Source: Methanimicrococcus blatticola (GTDB taxonomy: Archaea; Halobacteriota; Methanosarcinia; Methanosarcinales; Methanosarcinaceae). Taken from it: a DNA stretch of 64,000 nucleotides. The stretch is from NCBI RefSeq assembly GCF_004363215.1, contig NZ_SNYS01000010.1, positions 62,001 to 126,000 of the forward strand. Direction: 5' to 3'. The notes beneath the pieces are model-generated. The model did not search any database. It was not told the DNA's origin and was given only the letters and a program-made list of their open reading frames with translations. A program made the position numbers and the translations under genes. Shown piece by piece: positions 42,135-51,036 of the stretch (within the stretch, counting starts at the first letter, position 1; each line of letters begins with the position of its first letter).

Positions 42135-43184
42135 TTACTCATTATCGAAATTCGCAATCAGATTCTCAAGTTGAATTCTCTCATTTGACGCTTGCGCCAA
42201 TCGGCTGTCACAGTCGGCGATTTGAATCAGGCGTTTTGCGGTTTTCATTTCATCGCCGCTTTTTTTCTCCTCGACCCAAACCGCGTTTTCAAATCCTTCC
42301 AAAATTTCGCTGCCGGTCAGGCCGTCATCAATTAAAAGCGTATCCAGTTTATTGCGCGCTTCCATGAAGTTTTTATCGTAAACGGTTGAATTGAAAAGAT
42401 CCATCGTACCGTCTTCGCCTTCCAATTGAAATTGCATTTGAATCATAGAAACGGTTAGTTCCGTATTGATTTCCTGAGCTTCCAAAAGCGCGGTTTGCAG
42501 AACTTCTAAAGAATCGCCGACATTGCCGTGGGTTTGGTATGCGATTTCAAAAAGAACGTCTTCTTTGACACTGAATCCCTCTTTTTCAACAATCTCCTGC
42601 ATGAACGGAACGAGTTCCTCGGACGCGACAGGGCTGAAGAAAAGCGTTACGCCTCTTGAGCGCAACGGCGGAATAATTTTTGAAATGCTTTTGGAAGATA
42701 AAATGAAGCGGCAGGTTTTGGAATATTTTTCCATAATCCGGCGAAGAGCTTGCTGCGCTTCCATCGTGAGCGCTTCGGCCGAATCAATGCAAATAATTTT
42801 GTAATCCGCATTCATCGGCGCAATCGCGGCGTATTCATTAATAATATCTTTGAAAACATTAATGACACTTTTTTGAATCTTTTTCGGATCATCCGTTCCG
42901 AGAATCCGATAAAAGCGCGGGTCTCTGACCAAATAATTCTTGCCCTGCTCAAAAAAGTCGGACGCATTGAAGTAAGTAAAATTCAATTCCCTTTCATTGC
43001 CGTAAATCCGGTTTGCAAGCGCCAGCGCCGCCGTAATTTTTCCGGAATTGTCGGGGCCGAATAAAATCATATGCGGGAGTGTTCCGGAAGCGGTCAGACT
43101 CTTTAAAGTCTCAACAGTTTGACGGTTTCCGAGAATGCCGTCAAATGAGTCGGGGCGGTATTTGAGTGTCCAAACATCTTTCAT
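42135..43184 (-). CDS. Replication factor C small subunit-like protein with degenerate ATPase site
   Basis: The 349-residue protein resembles the RFC small subunit that loads the PCNA clamp: WTLKYRPDSFDGILGNRQTV, ALRRIMEKYSKTCRFILSS and PPLRSRG. Key ATPase motifs are altered: Walker A reads GPDNSGKI (usual GPPGTGKT) and Walker B reads CIDSAEAL (usual DEAD), so the catalytic Glu is Ser. The arginine of the SRC motif remains. This fits a non-hydrolysing second small subunit such as the RfcS2 type of Methanosarcinales. Start at 43184 after GGAAGAAAG; the Tyr/Asn-rich upstream frame is AT repeat. Confidence 0.85.
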   Translation of the reverse strand: MKDVWTLKYRPDSFDGILGNRQTVETLKSLTASGTLPHMILFGPDNSGKITAALALANRIYGNERELNFTYFNASDFFEQGKNYLVRDPRFYRILGTDDPKKIQKSVINVFKDIINEYAAIAPMNADYKIICIDSAEALTMEAQQALRRIMEKYSKTCRFILSSKSISKIIPPLRSRGVTLFFSPVASEELVPFMQEIVEKEGFSVKEDVLFEIAYQTHGNVGDSLEVLQTALLEAQEINTELTVSMIQMQFQLEGEDGTMDLFNSTVYDKNFMEARNKLDTLLIDDGLTGSEILEGFENAVWVEEKKSGDEMKTAKRLIQIADCDSRLAQASNERIQLENLIANFDNE

Positions 43185-43431
43185 ATTCTTTCTTCCGGTT
43201 TGAAATTCAAAATAATCGTAATAATAATTGTAATAATAATTGTCATAATTTCGTAAATAATAATCGCCATAATGTCTTAAATGATAATCGAAATTCAATC
43301 ATCAGATAATCATTAAATGATAATTAATAAAAATCAGATAAACGAATGATTTGATTCATTTTGAATCTTTTCATTCGTTTTATTTTCATTTGTTTCATAT
43401 TTCTGTCCAAGCAATGGCTGATGATTTCGAA

Positions 43432-45141
43432 TTACTCGGTTATTTTTTCATCAATCATTCCGCGTCGGGTCAAAATATATCTCAGAACCGCAGCGTAAGC
43501 CGGGCGCGCAATGAGGACACCGATGAAAACGCCGGCAATCGTTACAATCGCAAAGCCTTTCAATGTGCTGAATCCGAGGAAGAACAGCGGCGTCATTGCA
43601 ATAATTGTTGTTGCAGCAGCACCGAAAATGATCATAAAGGCTTTTCCGATACGCGCTGAATAAACTTTATCCGACGGCGATTTTCCTTCATGGACCACTT
43701 CTTCGGTAATAATCACCAAGTGATCAATGCCTGTACCAATAACGGCAATAATACCGGCGATGGCGGCCAAATCCAAATCCTGCATAATCAGAACCGAAAA
43801 TCCAATCAGCATAACGACTTCACTCAAAGATGTCGCAATCATCGGAATCACGATTTCAGGCTTTTTGTAACGGTTGTAAATTACTAAAGCAACAGCGATC
43901 AGCGCAATAATTCCGGCTAAAATGGCGCCTCTTAAAAATCCTTGTCCGAGCGTTGCATCCACTTGACCCGCGTTGACAATTTCAACATTGACCGGGAGTG
44001 CACCTGCACGCAAGTGAATCTGAAGTTCTTTCGCTTCTTCCTGCGAACTTGTTCCGGCTTGCCATGAATAAATCGGATAGGTGTTCAGCTGATTGGCGGC
44101 ACTCTGGCTGAGCGGCGCACTGTAAACAACTTCATCGTCCAACATCATCATTAAATTATGAGCCATCGGATTCGTTGTCGCGCCTGTGCTGATTGCGGCT
44201 TGCTGAAGCGCTCTTGCACCTTCTTCATTTAATTTGAACGGGACATAATACGAGCCGGTTGAAGGATCTTGTCCGACAACGCCGACACTTTCAATTGAAT
44301 TGCCGTATAAAACATGGACTGTTTCGTTGCCGGTTGTTTGGATTCTGATCTCGAATTTACCCGGCGTTTCCACCAATTTTCTCGCATCTGCCAAATCCAC
44401 GCCGGCAAAGTCTATTTGAATATATTCGTCACCGATTGCGCGAATCGGGAGGTCTTTAACGCCTAATCCGTTTCCGAGTTTGCTGTTGAGAACTTCAATC
44501 GTCGTCTGCATTGTTTCTTTTGTCGTTCCGTCACGGTAAAGCAAGTCTCCTGAAGAATTCTTTAAAACGCTGCCGTTTGCAGCCTGCATATAACCGGAAA
44601 GCTGTTCTTCTGTGGTTGCCGTCCGAATCTCATATTCCACGCCGTTTGCAATGGCGTACGGAACAACTTCGGCGTTGTACACATGAGTCAAATATGATTT
44701 GATAAATCCGATTTTTGATGTGCTGACATTGATTTCAGAGACATTTCCGGATGTTCTCACATAAACGTCACTTGTATCAAACATATATTCTAATCGGGTT
44801 TGGTTAACGGGGTCCGTGGTTCGGAATGTCACGTAGGCGGAACCGTTATCCAATACGGATGAACTGACGATTTCAATGCCGCTTGGATATTCAGCGGTTG
44901 TCATACTTTTGACAATATCACGCGGCGCGGCATCGACTTGCGCGACAGCACCGTTTAATTTGAGGTAAATCGTAGATCCGCCTTTGATGTCAAGGCCGTA
45001 GTGAATGTTTGTGATTCCTTCCTCTTCTGAAAAATATCCGATCGGGCTGAAAATCGCCGCGGCAGCAATCAGGAGGGCGAGCATTAAAACAACAACTTTA
45101 TAATCCTTGTAAAGAGGCTTCTCTTTCTTCTCTTCCATCAT
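43432..45141 (-). CDS. secD: Protein export membrane protein SecD
   Basis: The 569-residue protein has an N-terminal helix, a large extracytoplasmic domain (GLDIKGGSTIYLKLNG near 50, then LAD-type repeats) and a C-terminal RND-type six-helix membrane domain (GIDHLVIITEEVVHEGK with the family Asp, ending RRGMIDEKITE). With SecF it pulls substrate proteins through SecYE using the ion gradient. Its ATG at 45141 overlaps the secF stop by 4 bp (ATGA), so translation is coupled. The N-terminal extension to 45219 lies inside secF and is rejected. Confidence 0.93.
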   Translation of the reverse strand: MMEEKKEKPLYKDYKVVVLMLALLIAAAAIFSPIGYFSEEEGITNIHYGLDIKGGSTIYLKLNGAVAQVDAAPRDIVKSMTTAEYPSGIEIVSSSVLDNGSAYVTFRTTDPVNQTRLEYMFDTSDVYVRTSGNVSEINVSTSKIGFIKSYLTHVYNAEVVPYAIANGVEYEIRTATTEEQLSGYMQAANGSVLKNSSGDLLYRDGTTKETMQTTIEVLNSKLGNGLGVKDLPIRAIGDEYIQIDFAGVDLADARKLVETPGKFEIRIQTTGNETVHVLYGNSIESVGVVGQDPSTGSYYVPFKLNEEGARALQQAAISTGATTNPMAHNLMMMLDDEVVYSAPLSQSAANQLNTYPIYSWQAGTSSQEEAKELQIHLRAGALPVNVEIVNAGQVDATLGQGFLRGAILAGIIALIAVALVIYNRYKKPEIVIPMIATSLSEVVMLIGFSVLIMQDLDLAAIAGIIAVIGTGIDHLVIITEEVVHEGKSPSDKVYSARIGKAFMIIFGAAATTIIAMTPLFFLGFSTLKGFAIVTIAGVFIGVLIARPAYAAVLRYILTRRGMIDEKITE

Positions 45142-46058
45142 GCGCGTCTGCCTCCTTTCTTTGATTTGGATTTCGGTCTTGTCAAATACGCTCTTAAAAT
45201 TCCGACATTTAAGAACCACGTGTTTAAAATGTCAGCCAAAAGGCCGATGAGAACGATGAGCGAAATTTGGGACAAAAGCGGAATCGGCGGGATTCCGGGA
45301 ATTATATAATGTGCAAAAGTTGAAACAATAAACATCACCAAAAACGCGGCTGCTGTTGTTGTTGTCATCAAAAGGCCGGTGCGCATGGCGCCTGCGATTT
45401 TATCATCCATGTTGCCGCTTCGTTTCAGCAATTTGTTTGTCAGTAAAATATCACTGTCAACAGAATAACCGATGAGCATTAAGAGGGCGGCGACTGTTCC
45501 AAGTGTCAATTCAATGCCGAATATGTCCATAAACGCAATCGGAATGATGATGTCAGACGCTGCTGATAAAATGACTGCCAATGACGGAACGACTTGCCGG
45601 AACAAAATGAAGACGACAACGGCCATCCCGATAAATGATAAAACGACCGCGATTAAAGCTGTTTTTTGAAGCTGTTCACTGAATATGGGTGAAACTTGCT
45701 GTTCTTCAATATCTCTGAATGCTGAATTGCTGTGAATTATATTCGAGAGTTCCTGATATTCTTCACTGCTTACTTGACTGAATTGTAATATGGCGCGGTT
45801 TCCCGATATGCGAATGTCGTTGAGCGGATAATCCGAAAACATTTCTTGAAGCTGCTCCTCCGTCAGGGTTGTCGTTACCGAAAATTGCGTTCCGCCGACA
45901 AAGTCCATGCCAAGAGCAATCGGGCTTCCGGTTTGTATTGTCGTAAAAGCGATAATTAAGAGCGCAACGGCTAAAACCGCCAACGGGATTGCAATCAATT
46001 TTTTATTGTCCGTTTTTTGGACAAAAGGTTGTATATAATGATAAAGTTCAAATTTCAT
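45138..46058 (-). CDS. secF: Protein export membrane protein SecF
   Basis: The 306-residue protein has one N-terminal helix, a small exterior domain containing MDFVGGTQFSVTTTLTEEQL and a six-helix membrane domain with IGYSVDSDILLTNKLLKR (the proton/ion path Asp). It partners SecD, encoded immediately downstream with a 4-bp overlap. The ATG at 46058 is preferred; an in-frame TTG at 46070 would add four residues. Confidence 0.93.
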   Translation of the reverse strand: MKFELYHYIQPFVQKTDNKKLIAIPLAVLAVALLIIAFTTIQTGSPIALGMDFVGGTQFSVTTTLTEEQLQEMFSDYPLNDIRISGNRAILQFSQVSSEEYQELSNIIHSNSAFRDIEEQQVSPIFSEQLQKTALIAVVLSFIGMAVVVFILFRQVVPSLAVILSAASDIIIPIAFMDIFGIELTLGTVAALLMLIGYSVDSDILLTNKLLKRSGNMDDKIAGAMRTGLLMTTTTAAAFLVMFIVSTFAHYIIPGIPPIPLLSQISLIVLIGLLADILNTWFLNVGILRAYLTRPKSKSKKGGRRA

Positions 46059-46129
46059 AGTCAATCCCAATCTTTTTTGCGTTTTTATAAAACGCGAAAA
46101 TTAACAAAAAGAATATTTCAATTAGTTTT

Positions 46130-46168
46130 CAAGTAATTTATATATCTTTGTCTGTCTTTTTTGTTTGC
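46130..46168 (+). promoter_or_regulatory. Promoter of the deaminase gene, probably leaderless
   Basis: AATTTATATATC (about 46135-46146) lies 25-30 bp before the ATG at 46169, and no Shine-Dalgarno is visible between them, so the mRNA likely starts at or next to the start codon. Confidence 0.5.
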
Positions 46169-46642
46169 ATGTCTGATGAGAGTTTGAATGATGAGAGATT
46201 AACAGCGGATGAATATTTCGTCGAGATTGCGACAACCGTTGCCAAGCGCGCAACTTGTCTTCGAAACAAAGTCGGTGCCGTCATTGTCCGTGACAATCGC
46301 ATTTTAACAACCGGTTACAACGGCGCGCCGCGCGGGCTGGCACATTGTTTAGACATCGGCTGCATCCGCAAACAACAAAACATTCCGTCCGGAACAATGC
46401 ATGAGAAATGCCGCGCCGTTCACGCCGAACAAAACGCGATCATCCAAGCCGCCGTTCACGGCGTTCAAACCTCCGGCGCAACGCTTTACTGCACCCATCA
46501 GCCCTGTATTCTCTGTACGAAAATGATTATCAATGCAGGCATCAAACACGTCATTTATGTCAATCCGTATCCCGATCCCGACTCCATGGGTTTCTTTGAA
46601 GAAGCGGGCGTGACGATTGAGCAGTATCAGCCGAAAATTTGA
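46169..46642 (+). CDS. dCMP deaminase family protein
   Basis: The 157-residue zinc-dependent deaminase has [12 protein letters not shown] (zinc ligand His and catalytic Glu) and [17 protein letters not shown] (two Cys ligands), plus [20 protein letters not shown] near residue 30. This pattern belongs to ComE/dCMP deaminases, which make dUMP from dCMP. The start at ATG 46169 gives a normal length; earlier in-frame codons lie in the promoter. Confidence 0.88.
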   Translation: MSDESLNDERLTADEYFVEIATTVAKRATCLRNKVGAVIVRDNRILTTGYNGAPRGLAHCLDIGCIRKQQNIPSGTMHEKCRAVHAEQNAIIQAAVHGVQTSGATLYCTHQPCILCTKMIINAGIKHVIYVNPYPDPDSMGFFEEAGVTIEQYQPKI

Positions 46643-46787
46643 TTCTTATCTTTCTTTTCATTTTTTTATTTTCATTTTTTTATTTTCATTTTTTTATTTT
46701 CATTTTATTTTTCATTTAAAACTCTTTTTTTATTTTTTCCGATTCTATTTTCATTTTTTGAAAAAACAGATTTTGTTTTTTTGTTAA

Positions 46788-46860
46788 TTTTAAAAATCTG
46801 TGCAGCTCGCATGCGGTCGGCGGCGGGCGAATGGCGGCGGGCAGCAGGCAGCGGGAGAAC
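46788..46860 (+). repeat. Solo head of the composite element
   Basis: TTTTAAAAATCTGTGCAGCT then CGCATGCGGTCGGCGGCG matches the lead-in and GC-rich core of element heads at 41.39 and 54.68 kb. No array, GNRA hairpin or tail follows. Confidence 0.55.
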
Positions 46861-46862
46861 CC

Positions 46863-46915
46863 GGCACCGCAGGAAGCCGCTAAAATCGCGAAGCGTTTTT
46901 CTCAAACACCTGACT
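46863..46915 (-). repeat. Inverted family B hairpin repeat
   Basis: On the minus strand it reads CAGGTGTTTGAGAAAAACG, CTTCGCGATTTT, AGCGGCTTCC: the same order as plus-strand family B copies, in opposite orientation. Confidence 0.6.
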
Positions 46916-47023
46916 CACATCGGAAAACCGAGAGGTGAACGTTTTTATAGAACGGGGCACATTTATTCGAAAAAATTCATTGTTTATAAAATCAAATGCG
47001 GTCAAAAGAAAGGAGGCGGATTT

Positions 47024-48052
47024 ATGGGTGTAGCCATCGGCGATTTATTGGAAAGGGATGAAATTTCCCGCTCGGATCTGAAAGGTAAAATCGTCGCGTT
47101 TGACGCGTATAATGTGATTTATCAGTTTTTAACAACCGTTCGCGGCCGCGACGGCAAACCGCTCACGGACTCAAACGGCAACCCGACATCGCACCTCTCA
47201 GGCGTTTTGTATCGTACCTCCAGTTTTGTTGAAGACGGCATCAAACCCGTTTTCGTTTTTGACGGCGTTCCGCCCGAACTCAAAGCCGAAACGCTTGACA
47301 AGCGCCGTGAAATTCGCGAGGCGGCACATGAAAAGTGGGCGCTTGCAATGGAACGCGGCGACACGGCTGAAATTTTAAAATATTCTCAAGCCGCCGTTAA
47401 AATCGATCCGCAAGTGGTCGAAGAATCCAAAATGCTGCTTTCTCTGATGGGCATTCCCGTCATCGAAGCGCCGTCGGAAGGAGAAGCCCAGGCGTCTTAC
47501 ATGGCAGACAAAGGCGATGTCGATTTCGTTTCGTCTCAAGATTACGATGCTTTCATTTTCGGCGCAAAAAGCGTCATTCGCAATTTAACGGTGTCCGGCA
47601 AACGCAAGCTTCCCGGAAAAAGCGTTTATGTCGACGTTTTGCCCGAGAAAGTGGATTTGAACAAAAATTTGGCGCGCATGGAAATTTCCAAAGATCAGTT
47701 TATTGATCTCGCGCTTTGTGTCGGTACTGATTTCAACAAAGGGATTGACCGCGTCGGCGCGAAAACCGCGCTCAAATTAATTAAGGAATACGGCGGCTAC
47801 GCCGAGATTTTAAAATCCAAAGGGCTGGATGAACAAATCGAGCGGTACGCGGCGGCAAAGGAGTTTTTCAAAAACCCGCCGGTAACGGATGATTATACAA
47901 TTCAGTGGACAAAGCCCGATAAAGAAAAAATGATCGAATTCTTGTGTTCCAAACGCGATTTCTCAGAAGAGCGTGTCACTTCCGCCTGGCAGAAAATCAA
48001 TGCCGCGTTTGAAACGAAAACAAAACAGCCGACTTTGGATCAATGGTTTTAA
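47024..48052 (+). CDS. fen: Flap endonuclease 1
   Basis: The 342-residue structure-specific nuclease removes 5' flaps in Okazaki fragment maturation and repair. It begins MGVAIGDLL and contains the N and I nuclease domains (VAFDAYNVIYQF, VFDGVPPELK, APSEGEAQASYMADKGDVDF with clustered metal-binding acids). It ends with a PCNA-interacting box, QPTLDQWF. The ATG at 47024 follows AAAGGAGGCGG; a longer upstream frame is spurious and overlaps repeats. Confidence 0.95.
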   Translation: MGVAIGDLLERDEISRSDLKGKIVAFDAYNVIYQFLTTVRGRDGKPLTDSNGNPTSHLSGVLYRTSSFVEDGIKPVFVFDGVPPELKAETLDKRREIREAAHEKWALAMERGDTAEILKYSQAAVKIDPQVVEESKMLLSLMGIPVIEAPSEGEAQASYMADKGDVDFVSSQDYDAFIFGAKSVIRNLTVSGKRKLPGKSVYVDVLPEKVDLNKNLARMEISKDQFIDLALCVGTDFNKGIDRVGAKTALKLIKEYGGYAEILKSKGLDEQIERYAAAKEFFKNPPVTDDYTIQWTKPDKEKMIEFLCSKRDFSEERVTSAWQKINAAFETKTKQPTLDQWF

Positions 48053-48118
48053 TCAGGCGGCGGTTCATTTACGGTTCATTTATTATTCAATTGATTGATT
48101 TCATTTCAGAGGAATAAA

Positions 48119-49693
48119 ATGTCAAAAATTTTTGAAATTATTGAAAAAGACGCCGCCGGACGAATCGGCCGCTTAAAAACGCCGCACGGGGTCGTTGAAA
48201 CACCGACAGTCATGCCGGTGATTAACCCGAATCTGCGGATTGTCGATCCTGCCGAAATGCGTGAATTCGGCGCGGAGATCTTGATTACGAATTCTTATAT
48301 TATTTACAGCAAACCCGAACTTCGGGAAAAAGCGCTCAAAGACGGTCTTCATGAATTAATCGGTTTTAACGGCCCGATCATGACGGATTCCGGTTCTTTC
48401 CAATTATCGGTTTACGGCGATGTCAACGTCGAAAATCATGAAATTATCGCTTTTGAACAGGCGATCGGAACCGACATCGGGGTTCCTTTGGATATTCCGA
48501 CCGCGCCCGACGTTCGTTATGATCAGGCGAAAGAAGAATTACAAATAACAAACGAACGGCTCTCTGAAGCCCGCCGGTTGGTCGAAGAACGCCGCACGTC
48601 GGCTGCTGAAAACGCCGCCGCAGGTCTTGAAAAAAAGCGCGGCGATGACATGCTTTTGGCCGGTCCGATTCAGGGCTCGACATATTTGGATTTGCGCGCT
48701 GAAAGCGCCGCTTTTGTTTCCGATTTGGATTTTGATGTTTATCCCATCGGCGCAGTCGTGCCGCTCATGGAAAGTTACCGCTACGAAGATTTGGTCAATG
48801 TCGTTGCCGCCGCCAAGTCGACGCTTGACCCGACCGTTCCCGTTCATCTGTTCGGCGCAGGACATCCGATGATGTTTGCGCTCGCCGTCGCACTCGGCTG
48901 CGATCTGTTCGACTCTGCCGCGTACGCGCTGTACGCCAAAGGCGGCCGCTACATTACGGTCAACGGCACCTACCCGCTGGAACGCCTCAAATATTTGCCT
49001 TGCTCCTGTCCGGTTTGTTCAAAGAACACGGCAGAAAGCATTCAAAAAGCGGCAAACAAAGAAGAGTTGCTTGCGCGCCACAATCTTTACGTCACGTTTG
49101 AAGAAATCCGCTTGATTAAACAGGCGATTCACGAAGGGAAGCTCATGGAATTGGTTGAGCTGCGTTGCCACTCTCACCCGCAAATGGTCAGTGCGCTTGC
49201 GGCACTTTACAATCACGCCGAGTGGCTGGAGCAATGCGACCCGGCCGTCAAATCAACATTCTTTGAATGCAGCGCCGAGTCATCCAAAAGACCCGAAGTT
49301 TTCCGTTATTCCAAACGCTTGAATCGATTTACATTGTCGGGCAAAGTTCTCATCCGCCCCGCCAAATACAATAAAAGCGGTTTAAAGGATGCCGATTTCG
49401 ATCATGTTCTTTATTTCAAGCCGCCTTTCGGTGCTTTTCCGTCGGAGCTTGAAGAAAATTATCCGTTCAACGCGGAAGTTCAGAACCGGCCGGCAGAATC
49501 CTCTTTGAAAGCCGCGCTTGAAAATACCGCCGCTTTGATTCGCGCTAATCCGAACGCGGAATTTACATTTGTTAAAGGAAAGCGGTTGAGCGATTTTGAT
49601 GATTCGTATTTTGAAGCGTTGAAAGAAATCTGTCAGGTGATTGAGAATCCGGCTTCAAATAAAATAGAAGAGTCGGATGAATCGGTTGACTGA
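48119..49693 (+). CDS. tgtA: tRNA-guanine(15) transglycosylase TgtA (archaeosine)
   Basis: The 524-residue enzyme swaps guanine 15 of archaeal tRNA for preQ0. The TIM barrel carries IMTDSGSFQLSVYG (Asp acid/base), VPLDIPTAPD (nucleophile region), GPIQGSTYLDLR and the zinc site CSCPVC plus a downstream His. The C-terminal 150 residues are the additional archaeal domain, shorter than full-length TgtA with a PUA domain. The precursor transporter at 3.4-4.2 kb could supply its substrate. ATG at 48119 follows GAGGAATAAA. Confidence 0.93.
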   Translation: MSKIFEIIEKDAAGRIGRLKTPHGVVETPTVMPVINPNLRIVDPAEMREFGAEILITNSYIIYSKPELREKALKDGLHELIGFNGPIMTDSGSFQLSVYGDVNVENHEIIAFEQAIGTDIGVPLDIPTAPDVRYDQAKEELQITNERLSEARRLVEERRTSAAENAAAGLEKKRGDDMLLAGPIQGSTYLDLRAESAAFVSDLDFDVYPIGAVVPLMESYRYEDLVNVVAAAKSTLDPTVPVHLFGAGHPMMFALAVALGCDLFDSAAYALYAKGGRYITVNGTYPLERLKYLPCSCPVCSKNTAESIQKAANKEELLARHNLYVTFEEIRLIKQAIHEGKLMELVELRCHSHPQMVSALAALYNHAEWLEQCDPAVKSTFFECSAESSKRPEVFRYSKRLNRFTLSGKVLIRPAKYNKSGLKDADFDHVLYFKPPFGAFPSELEENYPFNAEVQNRPAESSLKAALENTAALIRANPNAEFTFVKGKRLSDFDDSYFEALKEICQVIENPASNKIEESDESVD

Positions 49694-49996
49694 ATTGGGA
49701 TGAATTAATTGGGATGAATTAAAGGAATTGAGTCGAAAATATCGAGGGGAAAAGTTGAAAATAACGACAATCGGCTAAAAAATTATTTGTAAAAAAGCGT
49801 TGATGCAAATAGTTTTAAATAATTCAGGTTGTTACTTTGGTTATTACAGCTATATATTATGCTTATTTCATACAAAATGGTTTGAAAAGATTTTTCTTTT
49901 CATTCTCTAAAAAAACATAAAATCGGTTTTGGAAATCCTTTCTTTTCAGGCAAATTTTGCCGTTGCGGTTTGAAGGATGCCGGTTCAGGTGATACT
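49694..49996. other. Upstream region of the UbiA-family gene
   Basis: AT-rich, with a TATA candidate CTATATATTATG (about 49850-49861). The UbiA Shine-Dalgarno CAGGTGAT is at 49986-49993. No gene is supported. Confidence 0.5.
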
Positions 49997-50944
49997 TTGT
50001 CAATAACGAGTAAAATGAAAGCTTATATTTCGCTGCTTCGGCCGCCCATCATGTTTATGGATATTACGCTTCCTGCGGCAGCGGCGATTCTTGCGGCTTA
50101 TTTCGCAACCGGAGCGCTTCCCGAATTCCTGCCTTTCGTTTTGGCAACCATCGGCGGTTTTTGCGCCATTACAAGCGCGTATACATTTAATGATGTTGTT
50201 GATATTGATATTGACGCAATTAATCTGCCGAACCGCCCGCTTCCGGCAAACGCAATTACACAGAGATCTGCATTTCTCTTCGGGTTGCTTCTCGGCGTGA
50301 TTTCAGCCGCGTGCGCGATTTATTTGAATCTTGAAGCATTCGCTGTTTTAATCGTTGCGACAACCGTTATTACGCTTTATACGGTTCTTTTCAAACGGTC
50401 GACACCTTTCAGTTTTATCCCTGTCGGCATTGCTTACGGTTTGGTGCCTGTCGGCATTTGGCTCGCGATTGATCCTGCCGGTATTTTAATGCCGTCTGTC
50501 AGCCCGTACTTGCTTCCGCTTCCCGGATTGCTGTTCGGTTTGATGATTTGTATGACGGATTGGGGCTTTACGCTTGCCGGCGTCTGCCGCGATGTGGAAG
50601 GCGACCGCGCAAAAGGCGCGCCGACGCTGCCTGTCACTTACGGCATTCCGATGACTTCCAAATTCATTTTGATTATTTGGATTATCGGTATTTTGCTTTC
50701 ATTGGCAATCGGTTATACAGTCGGGCTCGGTCCTGTTTATTATATTCTCGCGTTGGCTTCCGGCATTTGGATGCTTCGACGCTGCATCCGCTTTATTAAA
50801 AATCCCGAGCCTGAGCTCGGCGGCAAATTATTCGTCGACGGTTCCAATTACCGCGGCGTTATGTTTTCGGCAATGATTATTGATGTCGTTTTGCTGATTT
50901 ACGCAAACGGCTACATGAGTTTGACAAGTTTGATTTTTGGTTGA
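49997..50944 (+). CDS. UbiA-family prenyltransferase
   Basis: The 315-residue membrane enzyme (about nine helices) carries the two Asp-rich motifs: NDVVDIDIDAINLPNRPLP (about 65-85) and CRDVEGDRAKGAPTLPVTYG (about 200). It would attach a polyprenyl chain to an aromatic or glycerol-phosphate acceptor. Options are digeranylgeranylglyceryl phosphate synthase or a methanophenazine/quinone-type enzyme; the neighbouring reductase and radical SAM genes favour a dedicated pathway, as inference. The start is uncertain: TTG at 49997 has a good Shine-Dalgarno, ATG at 50015 lacks one. Confidence 0.8.
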   Translation: MSITSKMKAYISLLRPPIMFMDITLPAAAAILAAYFATGALPEFLPFVLATIGGFCAITSAYTFNDVVDIDIDAINLPNRPLPANAITQRSAFLFGLLLGVISAACAIYLNLEAFAVLIVATTVITLYTVLFKRSTPFSFIPVGIAYGLVPVGIWLAIDPAGILMPSVSPYLLPLPGLLFGLMICMTDWGFTLAGVCRDVEGDRAKGAPTLPVTYGIPMTSKFILIIWIIGILLSLAIGYTVGLGPVYYILALASGIWMLRRCIRFIKNPEPELGGKLFVDGSNYRGVMFSAMIIDVVLLIYANGYMSLTSLIFG

Positions 50945-51036
50945 ATATTAAAAACTTAAATAACAGCAAAAACGATTATAAAAACAGAATAAAAACATAA
51001 AAAATTCATTTTTTTGCGATTAAAGAGGCGATACAT

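Larger units (their letters stand above)
46643..47023. other. Intergenic region with solo head and inverted family B repeat
   Basis: 46655-46705 has three 16-bp repeats (TTTTTTTATTTTCAT). A head-like segment lies at 46788-46860 and an inverted family B hairpin at about 46863-46915. TATA candidates are at about 46945 and 46982. AAAGGAGGCG precedes the FEN1 ATG. No gene is present despite an open frame from 46781. Confidence 0.65.

Noticed and set aside
43185-43298. Tyr/Asn-rich N-terminal extension of the RFC-like protein
   Set aside because: Encoded by an AT-rich repeat (TAATAATAATTG type). The normal RFC N-terminus starts at 43184 with a ribosome site.
46781-47023. N-terminal extension of FEN1 from an upstream start
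   Set aside because: The stretch is a GC-rich repeat remnant plus promoter; the ATG at 47024 has AAAGGAGGCG upstream and the protein then begins with the normal family N-terminus.
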